Below are positions 9,791 to 18,245 of a DNA stretch of 37,298 bases, one piece after another. The position numbers were made by a program, and so were the translations under genes. Under the pieces are notes generated by a model, which was given only the letters and a program-made list of their open reading frames with translations, ran no database searches and was not told the origin of the DNA. Every line of letters starts with the position of its first letter. The stretch's first letter is position 1. Origin of the DNA: Bacillus sp. (in: firmicutes) (GTDB lineage Bacteria > Bacillota > Bacilli > Bacillales > Cytobacillaceae); the NCBI GenBank assembly GCA_011524525.1, contig WTKE01000059.1, forward strand, positions 1 to 37,298. The letters are read 5' to 3'.

Positions 9791-10891
9791 TTATACATTA
9801 AAACGGAAGTGAATAATGTCTCCGTCTTTTACTTCATATTCTTTTCCTTCTAATCGAACTTTACCAGCTTCCTTAGCAGCAGCCATGGTACCGCCAGCTA
9901 GTAAATCTTCATAAGCAACGGTTTCTGCACGAATGAACCCACGCTCAAAGTCAGAGTGGATAACTCCTGCACATTGAGGAGCCTTCATCCCTTTACGGAA
10001 TGTCCATGCACGAACTTCTTGAACACCAGCCGTAAAGTATGTTGCTAATCCTAGTAAATGATAAGCTGCACGAATCAACTGATCAAGGCCTGATTCCTCA
10101 ATACCAAGCTCTGAAAGGAACATTTCTTTTTCTTCCCCTTCAAGCTCTGCAATTTCTTCTTCAATCTTTGCACAAACGACAATGACTTGTGCATTGTCCT
10201 TTTCAGCAAACTCTCTTACTTTTTGAACATATTCATTTGAAGACGGATCAGCAACATCTTCTTCCCCTACGTTAGCCACATAAAGGACTGGTTTAATCGT
10301 TAACAAGTGAAGCTGCTTCACTACCTTCATTTGCTCTTCAGTAAACTCGACCGTGCGAGCAGGCTTGTCCGCTTCAAAGGCTTCTTTAAGCTTTTCAAGG
10401 ATTTCCGCTTCAAATACAGCATCCTTATCCTTTTGCTTTGCCATTTTTCCAACACGTGCAAGTCTTTTTTCTACTGATTCTAGATCAGCTAAAATTAATT
10501 CTAGATTAATCGTTTCAATATCGTCAATAGGATCTACCTTACCAGAGACGTGAGTAATATTATCATCAGCAAAGCAGCGAACAACCTGACAAATGGCGTC
10601 TACTTCACGGATATGAGAAAGAAACTTGTTTCCTAAACCTTCCCCTTTACTCGCACCCTTTACAATCCCAGCAATGTCTGTAAACTCAAACGTTGTTGGT
10701 ACCGTTTTTTTCGGTTGAACAAGCTCTGTTAATTTTTGTAGCCTTTCATCTGGAACTTCTACAATTCCTACGTTAGGATCGATTGTACAGAAAGGATAGT
10801 TCGCTGATTCTGCCCCTGCTTGTGTAATCGCATTAAATAATGTAGACTTCCCTACGTTCGGCAAACCTACGATTCCTGCTGTTAGTGCCAT
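9791..10891 (-). CDS. ychF: Redox-regulated ribosome-associated P-loop ATPase YchF
   Basis: An Obg-related P-loop protein (YyaF in B. subtilis, OLA1 in eukaryotes) that prefers ATP and associates with ribosomes. The 366 residues show G1 GLPNVGKS at 9-16, DIAGIVKGASKGEG (G3 and linker), a coiled-coil insertion in the middle, and a C-terminal TGS domain ending KDGDIIHFRFNV. The ATG at 10891 has GAGGAG eight bases upstream; an in-frame GTG three codons earlier does not. It has its own terminator. Confidence 0.97.
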   Translation of the reverse strand: MALTAGIVGLPNVGKSTLFNAITQAGAESANYPFCTIDPNVGIVEVPDERLQKLTELVQPKKTVPTTFEFTDIAGIVKGASKGEGLGNKFLSHIREVDAICQVVRCFADDNITHVSGKVDPIDDIETINLELILADLESVEKRLARVGKMAKQKDKDAVFEAEILEKLKEAFEADKPARTVEFTEEQMKVVKQLHLLTIKPVLYVANVGEEDVADPSSNEYVQKVREFAEKDNAQVIVVCAKIEEEIAELEGEEKEMFLSELGIEESGLDQLIRAAYHLLGLATYFTAGVQEVRAWTFRKGMKAPQCAGVIHSDFERGFIRAETVAYEDLLAGGTMAAAKEAGKVRLEGKEYEVKDGDIIHFRFNV

Positions 10892-11025
10892 CCATGTCAC
10901 TCCTCATTTATATATTCGCACCAAATTTGTCGATACAACTATATCTATTTGTTTCATTTTTTCTAATTTATAAAAGCCTTTAGCCTTAAACAATTATAGA
11001 GATATGATGGCAAAAAAACAAGCGA

Positions 11026-11144
11026 AGAAAAGCGGAAGCAGCTCGGTAAGCCCCGACAGGCATAAGATGAATCTCGGAGGAAGGCCTGCCTTCTAGAGAG
11101 ATTTAGCTTATGACCCCGAGGGGCTAGCTGCTGGAGCTGGACAA
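11026..11144. repeat. Palindromic intergenic repeat, family A, single copy
   Basis: A 119-bp element starting AGAAAAGCGG and ending GGAGCTGGACAA. The arms GCAGCT / AGCTGC and GCCCC / GGGGC and a terminal hairpin GAAGG-CCTG-CCTTC fold it into a long stem. It is the same family as three tandem copies at 23589-23870, all in the same orientation. It fills most of the gap between yyaE and ychF. I see no gene in it. Confidence 0.9.
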
Positions 11145-11159
11145 ACAAGAAGAAGCCAC

Positions 11160-13181
11160 CTAATCGGCAGCCTCTTGTTCTACTTTTCTAATATTTACTA
11201 AGCAATCATACAATGTGCTTCCCAACCCATTATCCGATTCCTCGCTTGGGGTAAGCAGGTTGACTGATCCTCCATACTTCTTCCAAATGCCCTCATCTAT
11301 ATTAATGGTATTTGGATGTGCATGAGGAAGAATTTGAACATAGCCTTTTACCGCCCCACGATCATTCCATACCTCAACAAAATCATTTTCTCCTAACTTA
11401 AGATCCTCTGCAATATTTGCTGATAGTTCAACCCTAAGCTTCGGTTGTTGTGCAAATAAATGATAATGTTGAGAATGGTTAGAGCGCATCGGATGAATAG
11501 TTAAAAGCTGATAAGGATATTTCTGAGCTAACTTGGGAGTTGTGAAGATTGATTCATTCGGTAAGGTTAAAGATAACCGTCCATCTTCCCCCTGTTGAAT
11601 CGCTCGTTGAGAAAGAAATTCATACTTACCACTTGGTGTTTTAAAATGAAAATCACTCCATGGAACTTCATCTACTGGAAGTTCGACATGATAATTCTCT
11701 TTAAATGTTTGGAGGGTAATTCCTTTATCCTCTAAATGTTGAATAGCCATTGTTATCCATTCATCTCTAGAATAGTTAAAATCCTCCCCAAAACCAAGTC
11801 GATTCGCTAATTCAGTCCATATCCATAAATCTGATTTTGCTTCCCCTGGTGCCTCAACAAGCTTTGGACCATAGTTAGCATAATGATGATACATGGAAGA
11901 ATAATAAATGTCTTCCTCCTCAAATGCCGTTGTCGTCGGAAGAATATAATCAGCCAGTTCTGCTGTATCTGTCATGAATGAATCAATCACGACTACCGTA
12001 TCCACAGAAGAAAATGCCTTTATTATCTCATTTGTATTAGGAACTTGTGCAATTGGATTTCCGCAAGTAACAATAATCATTTCAATTGTCGGATTCATGG
12101 CTTCTAGTATCCCTTTTGCCTGCTTCATCATGGTGAAATTTCGAGCTTCTTTCCGTCGCTCCGGTAATGTTAATTCACCAAACTGAAAGCTCTGTCCAAC
12201 CTGCTTATTCGCATAGTTTGCTCCACCACCGCGAATTCCAATGTTTCCACTTATAGCCACTAGGGCATCAATGAGCCGAATGGTATTTCCACCATTCCCA
12301 TAACGCTGCATTCCTAACCCAAAATACGTGGATGTAGGACGATCTCCGTATAAATAAGCGAGCTCTGTTATGATATCTAGCGCTACTTCTGTTATTCTAC
12401 TAATCTCTTCAAGAGAAACGGTTTGAATTAACTCCTTAACATGAGTAAATCCAACCGTATAATTCTCAATAAAGTCGATGTCAGCAAGCTCTAAACGTAA
12501 GAGCTCTTTGATTATCCCTACTGCCAGAATTCCATCTGTCCCTGGCTTAACTGTTATATGTTTATGTGCTATTTTTGCAGTTGCATTATATAACGGGTCA
12601 ATCACATAAAGTTTGGCTCCGTTACGTTTTGCTTCTTGTAGAGCCGAATAGAAATGCATATTCGTTCGAGCTACATTTCTGCCCCATATCACGATATTCT
12701 TACTATTTAACACATCCCCTGGAGCATGACTGTATGCATCGCCAAAATCCCAGTTTTGCGCTTCAATTCCAGAACCCCAGCATAGTGAGCCTGTTAGCTC
12801 TGTTACACCACCATAACCATTAAAGAAACGCTGATCGAGATTTTTTAACAAACCTCCATTGGCATAATCATGGCTATGCAAAATAGAAGTGGTTCCCTTA
12901 TTTTCCTTTAACCAGTCCATTTTTCCAGCAATTTCATCTAGTGCCTGGGTCCATGAAACTCTATGAAACTCACCATTTATCTTTTTTAAAGGATAAAGAA
13001 TTCGGTCAGCAGAATTGGTTCGTGCTTCAAGCATCCGACCTCTTCCACAGATTTTCCCTTTTGTGATCGGGTGGCTTTCATCTCCTTCCACCCGAGTTAC
13101 TCTCCCATCCTCGACTGTTACTTTAAATCCACAGCTATCCCAACAATTTAACGGGCATGCAGAAGTATACGTACTTGCCAT
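11160..13181 (-). CDS. yyaE: Molybdopterin-dependent oxidoreductase
   Basis: A member of the DMSO-reductase superfamily (YyaE-like), about 673 residues. From the ATG at 13181 the N-terminus has a 4Fe-4S motif, C9-x3-C13-x3-C17-x27-C45, followed by the molybdopterin domains (GSLCWGSG, WGRNVARTN, YFGLGMQRYG, VTCGNPIAQ) and the C-terminal molydopterin-dinucleotide binding domain (about residues 550-670; HPMRSNHSQHYH). There is no Tat signal, so it should be cytoplasmic. The substrate is unknown; relatives use small organic substrates. The ATG at 13187 is too close to the AGGGGG ribosome site, so 13181 was preferred. Confidence 0.92.
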   Translation of the reverse strand: MASTYTSACPLNCWDSCGFKVTVEDGRVTRVEGDESHPITKGKICGRGRMLEARTNSADRILYPLKKINGEFHRVSWTQALDEIAGKMDWLKENKGTTSILHSHDYANGGLLKNLDQRFFNGYGGVTELTGSLCWGSGIEAQNWDFGDAYSHAPGDVLNSKNIVIWGRNVARTNMHFYSALQEAKRNGAKLYVIDPLYNATAKIAHKHITVKPGTDGILAVGIIKELLRLELADIDFIENYTVGFTHVKELIQTVSLEEISRITEVALDIITELAYLYGDRPTSTYFGLGMQRYGNGGNTIRLIDALVAISGNIGIRGGGANYANKQVGQSFQFGELTLPERRKEARNFTMMKQAKGILEAMNPTIEMIIVTCGNPIAQVPNTNEIIKAFSSVDTVVVIDSFMTDTAELADYILPTTTAFEEEDIYYSSMYHHYANYGPKLVEAPGEAKSDLWIWTELANRLGFGEDFNYSRDEWITMAIQHLEDKGITLQTFKENYHVELPVDEVPWSDFHFKTPSGKYEFLSQRAIQQGEDGRLSLTLPNESIFTTPKLAQKYPYQLLTIHPMRSNHSQHYHLFAQQPKLRVELSANIAEDLKLGENDFVEVWNDRGAVKGYVQILPHAHPNTINIDEGIWKKYGGSVNLLTPSEESDNGLGSTLYDCLVNIRKVEQEAAD

Positions 13182-13199
13182 ACTCATCCCCCTACTTCT

Positions 13200-13397
13200 C
13201 TAGCTCTCCGCTCTTTCTAATACCTTTTTCATCTTACGTGAAAATTCCTTTCTAGGAATTAACACACTATGATCACAGCCGACACACTTAATACGGATAT
13301 CCATCCCTAAACGAATGATCTTCCAACGATTAGCACCACATGGGTGTGGCTTTTTCATTTCAACAACGTCATTCAAATTAAATTCCTTTTGCTCCAA
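13200..13397 (-). CDS. DUF951 family small protein
   Basis: A 65-residue basic protein with the family core MKKPHPCGANRWKIIRLG and a second CVGCDH motif, giving three cysteines that may hold a metal; this is inference. The family is widespread next to ychF and mscS in Firmicutes (I believe YyzM in B. subtilis) and has no established function. TTG at 13397 is eight bases after GGAG; GTG at 13406 overlaps that site. It follows the mscS stop with almost no gap, so the two are probably co-transcribed. Confidence 0.88.
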   Translation of the reverse strand: MEQKEFNLNDVVEMKKPHPCGANRWKIIRLGMDIRIKCVGCDHSVLIPRKEFSRKMKKVLERAES

Positions 13398-13408
13398 TGC
13401 TCTCACTC

Positions 13409-14299
13409 CTATTCATTTCCCAATGCCTTCTTAGGGGTTGCTTCTTCTTGACGTGAGTACATGACAAGGCGTGGATAAGGGATTTCAATACCATTTTCAT
13501 CTAAACAAGCTTTTAGTTCCTTACGCAAAGCTCGAGCCACAATAAAATGCTTCATCGGCAAAGTTTCAGCCACTATTCGTAATACAACATCTGACGCAGC
13601 TAAATTTTGAACTCCCAGTATTTCAGGTACTTTAACAATTTCCTCATATTTATCTGGCAAGCCAGATAATAATTCTGTAATAACTTGTTCAGCTCTTGAA
13701 ATGTCCCCTTCATAGGAAAGACTTAAATCAACAACTGCCATACTATTATACAAGGAGAAGTTTGTTACCTCCGTAATATTACCATTTGGTAAAATATGGA
13801 GTTCTCCTGTCCATGTCTTAATTTTTGTTGTTCTTAATCCAATCTCTTCAACTGTTCCCTCAAACTGTCCTATTCGAACAAAGTCACCCACAGAAAATTG
13901 ATCTTCAAAAATAATAAAGAATCCTGTGATTATATCACGAACAAGGTTTTGAGCTCCAAACCCAACGGCAAGACCAACGATTCCAGCCCCTGCTAGCATC
14001 GCACTTACATCTATGGTTAATGTTGATAATATCATCATAAAGGCTATAAAGTACACTACATATGTTAGGACGTTTTGAAGCAGTTTTAATAATGTTGCTT
14101 CCCTTCTCTCCGATACACGTAAGGGTGAACGCGTTCGAACTTTAAAAACATTTTCAATCATCACTTTTCCAACTTTTATGAAAATACCTGAAAGGATAAG
14201 AATTGCTATAATTTTTATTGCTCCTTGTCCTAAGTTCCCCCACATCTCCTCATTTGTTATTTTTGTTTGTATGTCTACCCAGATTCTCTCTAAATTCAC
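13409..14299 (-). CDS. Small-conductance mechanosensitive channel (MscS family)
   Basis: A 296-residue channel that opens on hypo-osmotic shock. Three membrane helices (about 22-42, 70-92 and 95-125) end in the pore-lining TM3 with the Gly/Ala pattern AGAGIVGLAVGFGAQ. The MscS beta domain follows (FVRIGQFEGTVEEIGLRTTK) and then the alpha/beta C-terminal domain. The GTG start at 14299 follows AGAGGTGATTCG. Its stop is two bases from the DUF951 open frame. Confidence 0.94.
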   Translation of the reverse strand: MNLERIWVDIQTKITNEEMWGNLGQGAIKIIAILILSGIFIKVGKVMIENVFKVRTRSPLRVSERREATLLKLLQNVLTYVVYFIAFMMILSTLTIDVSAMLAGAGIVGLAVGFGAQNLVRDIITGFFIIFEDQFSVGDFVRIGQFEGTVEEIGLRTTKIKTWTGELHILPNGNITEVTNFSLYNSMAVVDLSLSYEGDISRAEQVITELLSGLPDKYEEIVKVPEILGVQNLAASDVVLRIVAETLPMKHFIVARALRKELKACLDENGIEIPYPRLVMYSRQEEATPKKALGNE

Positions 14300-14479
14300 C
14301 GAATCACCTCTTCATATATTTTTGGAGATTTTTCTTATTTTATCAATTTCTCTACTTCCTTTGTAGTATAAAGGGTTTCCTCCTGCAAATTACCTATTTT
14401 TAGACTATCAAAGAGTTCCCAAGACCTGTCTAGTAAAATGGAATTTCTCCGTCAAACTACCCCTTTTCCAAATTACATA

Positions 14480-14519
14480 AACAGTACGTATACAATTCGT
14501 TTTTCTTCCGTATACTGTT
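14480..14519 (+). promoter_or_regulatory. yyaC promoter/operator region with CGTATAC repeats
   Basis: Two direct copies of CGTATAC (14487-14493 and 14509-14515) lie 22 bases apart, nested in an inverted pair AACAGTA (14480-14486) and TACTGTT (14513-14519). GTATA followed after 16 bases by CGTATACTG resembles a forespore sigma-factor promoter (sigma-F/G type), expected for yyaC, but an operator is equally possible. Confidence 0.4.
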
Positions 14520-14546
14520 ACTACAATTTACGAAGGAGTGGACCCA

Positions 14547-15185
14547 GTGAACTTGAAATCTAGCTTTTTTGATAAGAAAGAAGACAATGGTGCAAGGATT
14601 TCGTATGAGGATCAACGTGCTTCTCACAAACTAGCAATTGAACTAGTATCCATTCTACCAGTAGCTACCATTGAACGTCCGATTATATTTGTTTGTATTG
14701 GAACGGATCGGTCTACCGGTGATTCATTGGGACCACTCGTCGGCACACTTCTTGAAGAAAAAAGAATGAACTCCTTTTACATTTATGGAACACTAGAGGA
14801 TCCTATTCATGCCGTGAACTTAGTTGAAAAGCTTGAGGAAATAAAGGCGAAACATTTTAACCCGATCATCATTGCGATTGATGCTTGCTTAGGTCGTCTC
14901 AAAAGTGTCGGTTTTATCCAACTAGCTGATGGTCCTGTTAAGCCGGGAGCTGGAGTAAATAAAGAACTTCCATCTGTAGGTGATTACCATATAACTGGAA
15001 TCGTTAATGTGAGTGGATTTATGGAGTACTTCGTCCTACAAAACACCAGATTAAACTTAGTTTTAAAAATGGCTAAAGTCATTGCAAATGGAATTTATCA
15101 AGCAAGTGTTACTTATCAACCTGTTAATAAATGGAAAAATATCGGAAGCCACACTACAAAAGACGCAATTAGTGGTAGAGAATAG
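14547..15185 (+). CDS. yyaC: YyaC, GPR-like spore protein (DUF1256)
   Basis: A 212-residue protein of the YyaC family, related in fold to the GPR protease that degrades small acid-soluble spore proteins at germination. It contains FVCIGTDRSTGDSLGPLVG (about residues 50-70), IAIDACLGR and KPGAGVNKELPSVGDYHITG, all typical. No signal peptide. GTG at 14547 sits eight bases after GAAGGAG; the GTG at 14538 abuts it. It is the only clear plus-strand gene left of the origin and is convergent with the DUF554 gene. Found in spore formers, so it supports sporulation. Confidence 0.93.
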   Translation: MNLKSSFFDKKEDNGARISYEDQRASHKLAIELVSILPVATIERPIIFVCIGTDRSTGDSLGPLVGTLLEEKRMNSFYIYGTLEDPIHAVNLVEKLEEIKAKHFNPIIIAIDACLGRLKSVGFIQLADGPVKPGAGVNKELPSVGDYHITGIVNVSGFMEYFVLQNTRLNLVLKMAKVIANGIYQASVTYQPVNKWKNIGSHTTKDAISGRE

Positions 15186-15189
15186 AAAG

Positions 15190-15217
15190 AAGAGGCCCTT
15201 ACTAGTAGGCCTCTTTT
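15190..15217. terminator. Shared bidirectional terminator between yyaC and the DUF554 gene
   Basis: An 8-bp perfect stem (AAGAGGCC / GGCCTCTT, 10-base loop) with T on one side and A on the other. It ends just before the DUF554 stop at 15219, so it can serve both convergent genes. Confidence 0.8.
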
Positions 15218-15218
15218 G

Positions 15219-15935
15219 TTATCCTAGTATAGTTTTCGTTAGTGACATGATGGTTACTATAACGGCAACGACTAAAATACCTGGAAGCATATTGGCCACA
15301 CGTATTTTCGTAATTCCGGTTATATTTAATCCAATGGCAAGAATCATAATTCCACCAGTAGCGGTCATTTCAGCTATAAAGCTAGTCATAAGCGCATCTG
15401 GTATCAAACGATCAATTTGGGTAGCAAAAGCTGCAATAGCTCCTTGATAGAGCATAACCGGTATAGCAGAAAAAATAACTCCAATTCCAAGAGTGGTCGT
15501 CAAAATTAATGCGGTAAATCCATCGATAATGGATTTTGTATATAACACATCATGGTCACCCCTGATGCCACTATCGAGTGCACCAATTATAGCCATAGCA
15601 CCTATTACGAAAATAAGCGTTGCCGTTACAAATCCTTCTGCAATGCTTCCTTGCTGGGAGCCCCCTACCTTCTTCTCCAACCATGCACCTAGAGCATTCA
15701 ACTTCCCGTCTAAGTCTAGCCATTCTCCAAGCACAGAGCCAAATACAAGACTAATGATGACAATGAGGAAATTTTCACTTTTGAGTCCCATTTGAAGTCC
15801 TAATACAACGACAGCAAGTCCAATACTAAACATAACCGTTGTTTTCATTGCTTCTGGAATTCTATGAAGAAGCTTCCCTAGCAATGCCCCAACCACAATC
15901 AATAAACCATTTACAAGAGTACCTAATAAAAACAT
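15219..15935 (-). CDS. DUF554 family membrane protein
   Basis: A 238-residue polytopic membrane protein with about seven hydrophobic segments, recognised by its glycine-rich N-terminus (LLGTLVNGLLIVVGALLG) and the FVIGAMAIIGALDSGIRGD motif of the DUF554 (YqgA/YdfK) family. The family may be transport-related but has no established substrate. ATG at 15935 is six bases after AGGTG; the GTG at 15944 overlaps that region. It lies upstream of yyaC in convergent orientation and downstream of the spo0J terminator. Confidence 0.88.
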   Translation of the reverse strand: MFLLGTLVNGLLIVVGALLGKLLHRIPEAMKTTVMFSIGLAVVVLGLQMGLKSENFLIVIISLVFGSVLGEWLDLDGKLNALGAWLEKKVGGSQQGSIAEGFVTATLIFVIGAMAIIGALDSGIRGDHDVLYTKSIIDGFTALILTTTLGIGVIFSAIPVMLYQGAIAAFATQIDRLIPDALMTSFIAEMTATGGIMILAIGLNITGITKIRVANMLPGILVVAVIVTIMSLTKTILG

Positions 15936-16001
15936 CTTATTCACCTATTATTATTTTTTCGTTTCTCGAAAAACATGTTATCAATATAGCATGAAACCCA
16001 C

Positions 16002-16030
16002 AAAAAAAACCATCCCACTTGATGGTTTTT
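16002..16030 (-). terminator. Intrinsic terminator of soj-spo0J
   Basis: A stem AACCATC / GATGGTT with a 6-base loop is followed by eight T on the minus strand, eight bases past the spo0J stop. Confidence 0.85.
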
Positions 16031-16037
16031 AAACTTT

Positions 16038-16892
16038 CTATTCCTGGTTATTATTTAATAACTCGAGAATTCTTTCTAAATCATCCTTTGAGAAAAACTC
16101 TATTTCTATTTTCCCTTTATTTTTAGACTCTTTAATATTTACAGTGGTACCAAATCGCTCACGCAAAAAGCCTTCGCGTTCTTTAATAAAAACATTTTTC
16201 TCTGGCTTTGGTTTCTTTGTTTCACGTGGAACATTTTCATTTAACTGTTGAATGAGTTGTTCTAATTGCCGAACATTTAAGCCTTCTTTCATCGTTTTCT
16301 CAGCAATAAGAGGTAACTTATCTTTTTTTCTAAGACCAAGCAAGGCACGACCATGCCCCATCGAAATCTTTCCATCTGAAATCAGCTGTTGGATTTTTGG
16401 TGGCAGTGTTAACAAACGAACGAGATTTGCAATATGTGGCCGACTCTTCCCTAGCCTTTTAGCTAACTGTTCCTGTGTTAAAGAGAGCTTTTCCATTAGA
16501 AGCTGATAGGCTGCCGCTTCTTCGATCGGAGTTAAATCTTCCCTTTGCAAGTTCTCAAGTACGGCAAGTTCCATCATTTGTTGTTCAGTTAATTCTCGAA
16601 TGACAACAGGGACTTTTTCAAGTCCCGCTTCTTTTGCTGCTCGAAAGCGTCTTTCACCAACAACAATATCATAGCCCTTTATACTTTTTCTAACGATGAT
16701 AGGCTGTAAAATTCCATGTTCAATAATTGATTGCTTTAGCTCTTCAATTGCCTCTTGGGTAAAAATCTTTCTCGGCTGATAAGGATTAGGTCGTATTTCT
16801 TTCAAACTTACATCCGTAATTGATTCCTGTTTGTTTGGCTCATCTATGTTTGCAAAGAACGCATTTAATCCTTTTCCGAGTCCTTTAGCCAT
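16038..16892 (-). CDS. spo0J: Chromosome segregation protein Spo0J (ParB)
   Basis: A 284-residue ParB CTPase that loads at parS, slides along DNA and recruits SMC to the origin. Its N-terminal segment MAKGLGKGL contacts and stimulates Soj. The CTP-binding domain has GERRFR at 79-84 and ENLQRED; the helix-turn-helix that reads parS is at about 135-155; the C-terminal dimerisation domain is about 230-284. The ATG overlaps the soj 3' end by eight bases, so they are co-translated. A parS site lies within the gene, as in B. subtilis. Confidence 0.98.
   Translation of the reverse strand: MAKGLGKGLNAFFANIDEPNKQESITDVSLKEIRPNPYQPRKIFTQEAIEELKQSIIEHGILQPIIVRKSIKGYDIVVGERRFRAAKEAGLEKVPVVIRELTEQQMMELAVLENLQREDLTPIEEAAAYQLLMEKLSLTQEQLAKRLGKSRPHIANLVRLLTLPPKIQQLISDGKISMGHGRALLGLRKKDKLPLIAEKTMKEGLNVRQLEQLIQQLNENVPRETKKPKPEKNVFIKEREGFLRERFGTTVNIKESKNKGKIEIEFFSKDDLERILELLNNNQE
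16218..16233. promoter_or_regulatory. parS: parS site inside spo0J
   Basis: Plus strand TGTTTCACGTGGAACA; the reverse complement is TGTTCCACGTGAAACA, which is the parS sequence found in B. subtilis spo0J. One base breaks perfect symmetry. Confidence 0.95.
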
Positions 16893-17646
16893 GCGAAATC
16901 ACTTCCTTTGCCAAATCTAAATAGACTTCTGCACCTCTAGATTTTGGATCGTAAATGATAATCGGCTCCCCATGACTTGGCGCTTCACTTAAGCGGATAT
17001 TTCGGGGAATAATAGTTTTGTATACTTTATCTTGAAAATACTTCTTTACTTCTTCAATCACCTGAAGTCCAAGATTGGTTCTGGCATCTAGCATCGTTAG
17101 AAGGACACCTTCAATTTTTAAATCTTGGTTTAAATGCTTTTGGACAAGTCGGACCGTATTTAGAAGTTGACTTAACCCCTCTAGTGCATAAAATTCACAC
17201 TGAACTGGAATTAGAACAGCATCTGAGGCAGTTAACGCATTTAAGGTTAATAAGCCTAATGATGGTGGACAGTCGATAATCACATAATCGTAAGATCCTT
17301 TTACTTCCTCAAGAGCCCTTTTTAATCTCACTTCTCTTGATATGGTTGGAACAAGTTCAATTTCCGCACCTGCTAACTGAATTGTAGCGGGGATAGCATA
17401 TAGGTTTTCAACGGATGTAGGCATGATAACTTCCTTTGCCTCAACGTCATCAACTAATACATCATATATACATTGCTCCACGTCAGCTTTTTCAATACCA
17501 ACACCACTTGTGGCATTTCCTTGTGGATCAACATCGACTAGCAATACTTTTTTCCCTATATATGCTAAGCAGGCACCTAGGTTTACAGAAGTTGTTGTTT
17601 TACCAACTCCTCCTTTTTGATTCGCAATGGCAATAACTTTCCCCAA
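16885..17646 (-). CDS. soj: ParA-type ATPase Soj
   Basis: A 253-residue ParA ATPase that switches between monomer and DNA-bound dimer, regulates DnaA at the origin and helps segregation with Spo0J. The deviant Walker A KGGVGKTT is at 11-18, with VDVDPQGNATSG and IIDCPPSLG following. TTG at 17646 was chosen because it follows AGGTGACACCG and gives the same 253-residue length as the B. subtilis protein; GTG at 17655 overlaps the ribosome site. First gene of soj-spo0J. Confidence 0.97.
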   Translation of the reverse strand: MGKVIAIANQKGGVGKTTTSVNLGACLAYIGKKVLLVDVDPQGNATSGVGIEKADVEQCIYDVLVDDVEAKEVIMPTSVENLYAIPATIQLAGAEIELVPTISREVRLKRALEEVKGSYDYVIIDCPPSLGLLTLNALTASDAVLIPVQCEFYALEGLSQLLNTVRLVQKHLNQDLKIEGVLLTMLDARTNLGLQVIEEVKKYFQDKVYKTIIPRNIRLSEAPSHGEPIIIYDPKSRGAEVYLDLAKEVISHG

Positions 17647-17794
17647 CGGTGTCACCTACCTTTATCTTCAATAATAACATTTAAATTCAAAAACTTTTAA
17701 AAAGACAATCACGTATTCTATTCTATCATGAAAAAGATAAGAGAATCATATTTTTATTTCCCAAGGGCTAAAAATGAGGTACTTAGTAAAGTTC

Positions 17795-17858
17795 GATTTC
17801 CGTTCCGGGTGGACGCTTTCCGTGGGCGGGGCCGAGCCGCTTCCCTCCACTCCAATCT
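17795..17858 (+). repeat. Palindromic intergenic repeat, family B, short form
   Basis: Begins GATTTCCGTTCCGGGTGGA and continues CGCTTTCCGTGGGCGG. This matches the minus strand of the element at 18107-18238 at its outer end, but the middle is much shorter. It appears internally deleted and is inverted relative to the right-hand copy. Confidence 0.8.
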
Positions 17859-17905
17859 AATAAAGTATTTGCTTTATCATTTATTAAATTTATTGGTGAC
17901 CTATC

Positions 17906-18082
17906 ATGATAAAGAAAAATCAAAATGTGAATTGGGCTGTTGTAAAAGAAAAGAATTGTATGCGTTGGATAACCCTACGTGGAAAAAATTTGTCCAATGC
18001 AAGTGATGCTCACTTTTGCTTCCATGAATTTAAAGAAACTGGAAACTTGGACTTGGCAAGGTGCTTGATTAAAGGGGAATAA
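17906..18082 (+). CDS. Possible small protein, 58 residues, unrecognised
   Basis: An ATG at 17906 opens a 58-codon frame ending TAA at 18082, with GGTGA about seven to eleven bases upstream. The protein begins MIKKNQNVNWAVVKEKNCM and ends NLDLARCLIKGE; it has three cysteines, mixed charge and no hydrophobic helix. I do not recognise a family. Composition is protein-like rather than low-complexity, and it lies exactly between two inverted family B repeats on the strand opposite to soj and noc. No clear promoter or terminator of its own is visible. It may be a chance ORF or the remnant of a longer gene. Confidence 0.35.
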   Translation: MIKKNQNVNWAVVKEKNCMRWITLRGKNLSNASDAHFCFHEFKETGNLDLARCLIKGE

Positions 18083-18106
18083 AACAAAGTTATAAGAGTA
18101 GTATAC

Positions 18107-18238
18107 CTGCTGAGTGGAGCGTAGGGTGCTTTGACTCCTGGGGGTTCAGCGGGACAGGTGAGACCCCGCAAGAGCAACGCGATGAGGAGGCTCTCCGCCC
18201 GCCCCCCGGAAAGCAAGCACCCGGAGCGGAAACCACCA
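18107..18238 (-). repeat. Palindromic intergenic repeat, family B, long form
   Basis: A GC-rich 132-bp element, unlike the surrounding AT-rich DNA. Internal complementary arms include GGGTGCTT (18124-18131) with AAGCACCC near the far end, CCTGGGGG with CCCCCGG, and GCGGG with CCCGC. This is a type of repeat I have seen scattered through Bacillaceae intergenic DNA; no coding sequence is apparent. Confidence 0.85.
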
Positions 18239-18245
18239 TTCCCAA

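Larger units (their letters stand above)
17647..18245. other. 600-base gap between soj and noc: repeats and a possible small ORF
   Basis: No conventional gene. It holds the soj upstream region, two facing copies of repeat family B (17795-17858 and 18107-18238) and a 58-codon open frame between them. In B. subtilis yyaB occupies this place, as I recall; nothing here is recognisably YyaB. Confidence 0.7.

Noticed and set aside
10963..11148. 61-codon minus-strand frame over the single family A repeat
   Set aside because: Coincides with the structured repeat, and the other copies do not keep a common frame.
17728..18006. 92-codon plus-strand frame between soj and noc
   Set aside because: It runs through the family B repeat and has no ribosome site; the 58-codon frame in another phase is the better candidate.
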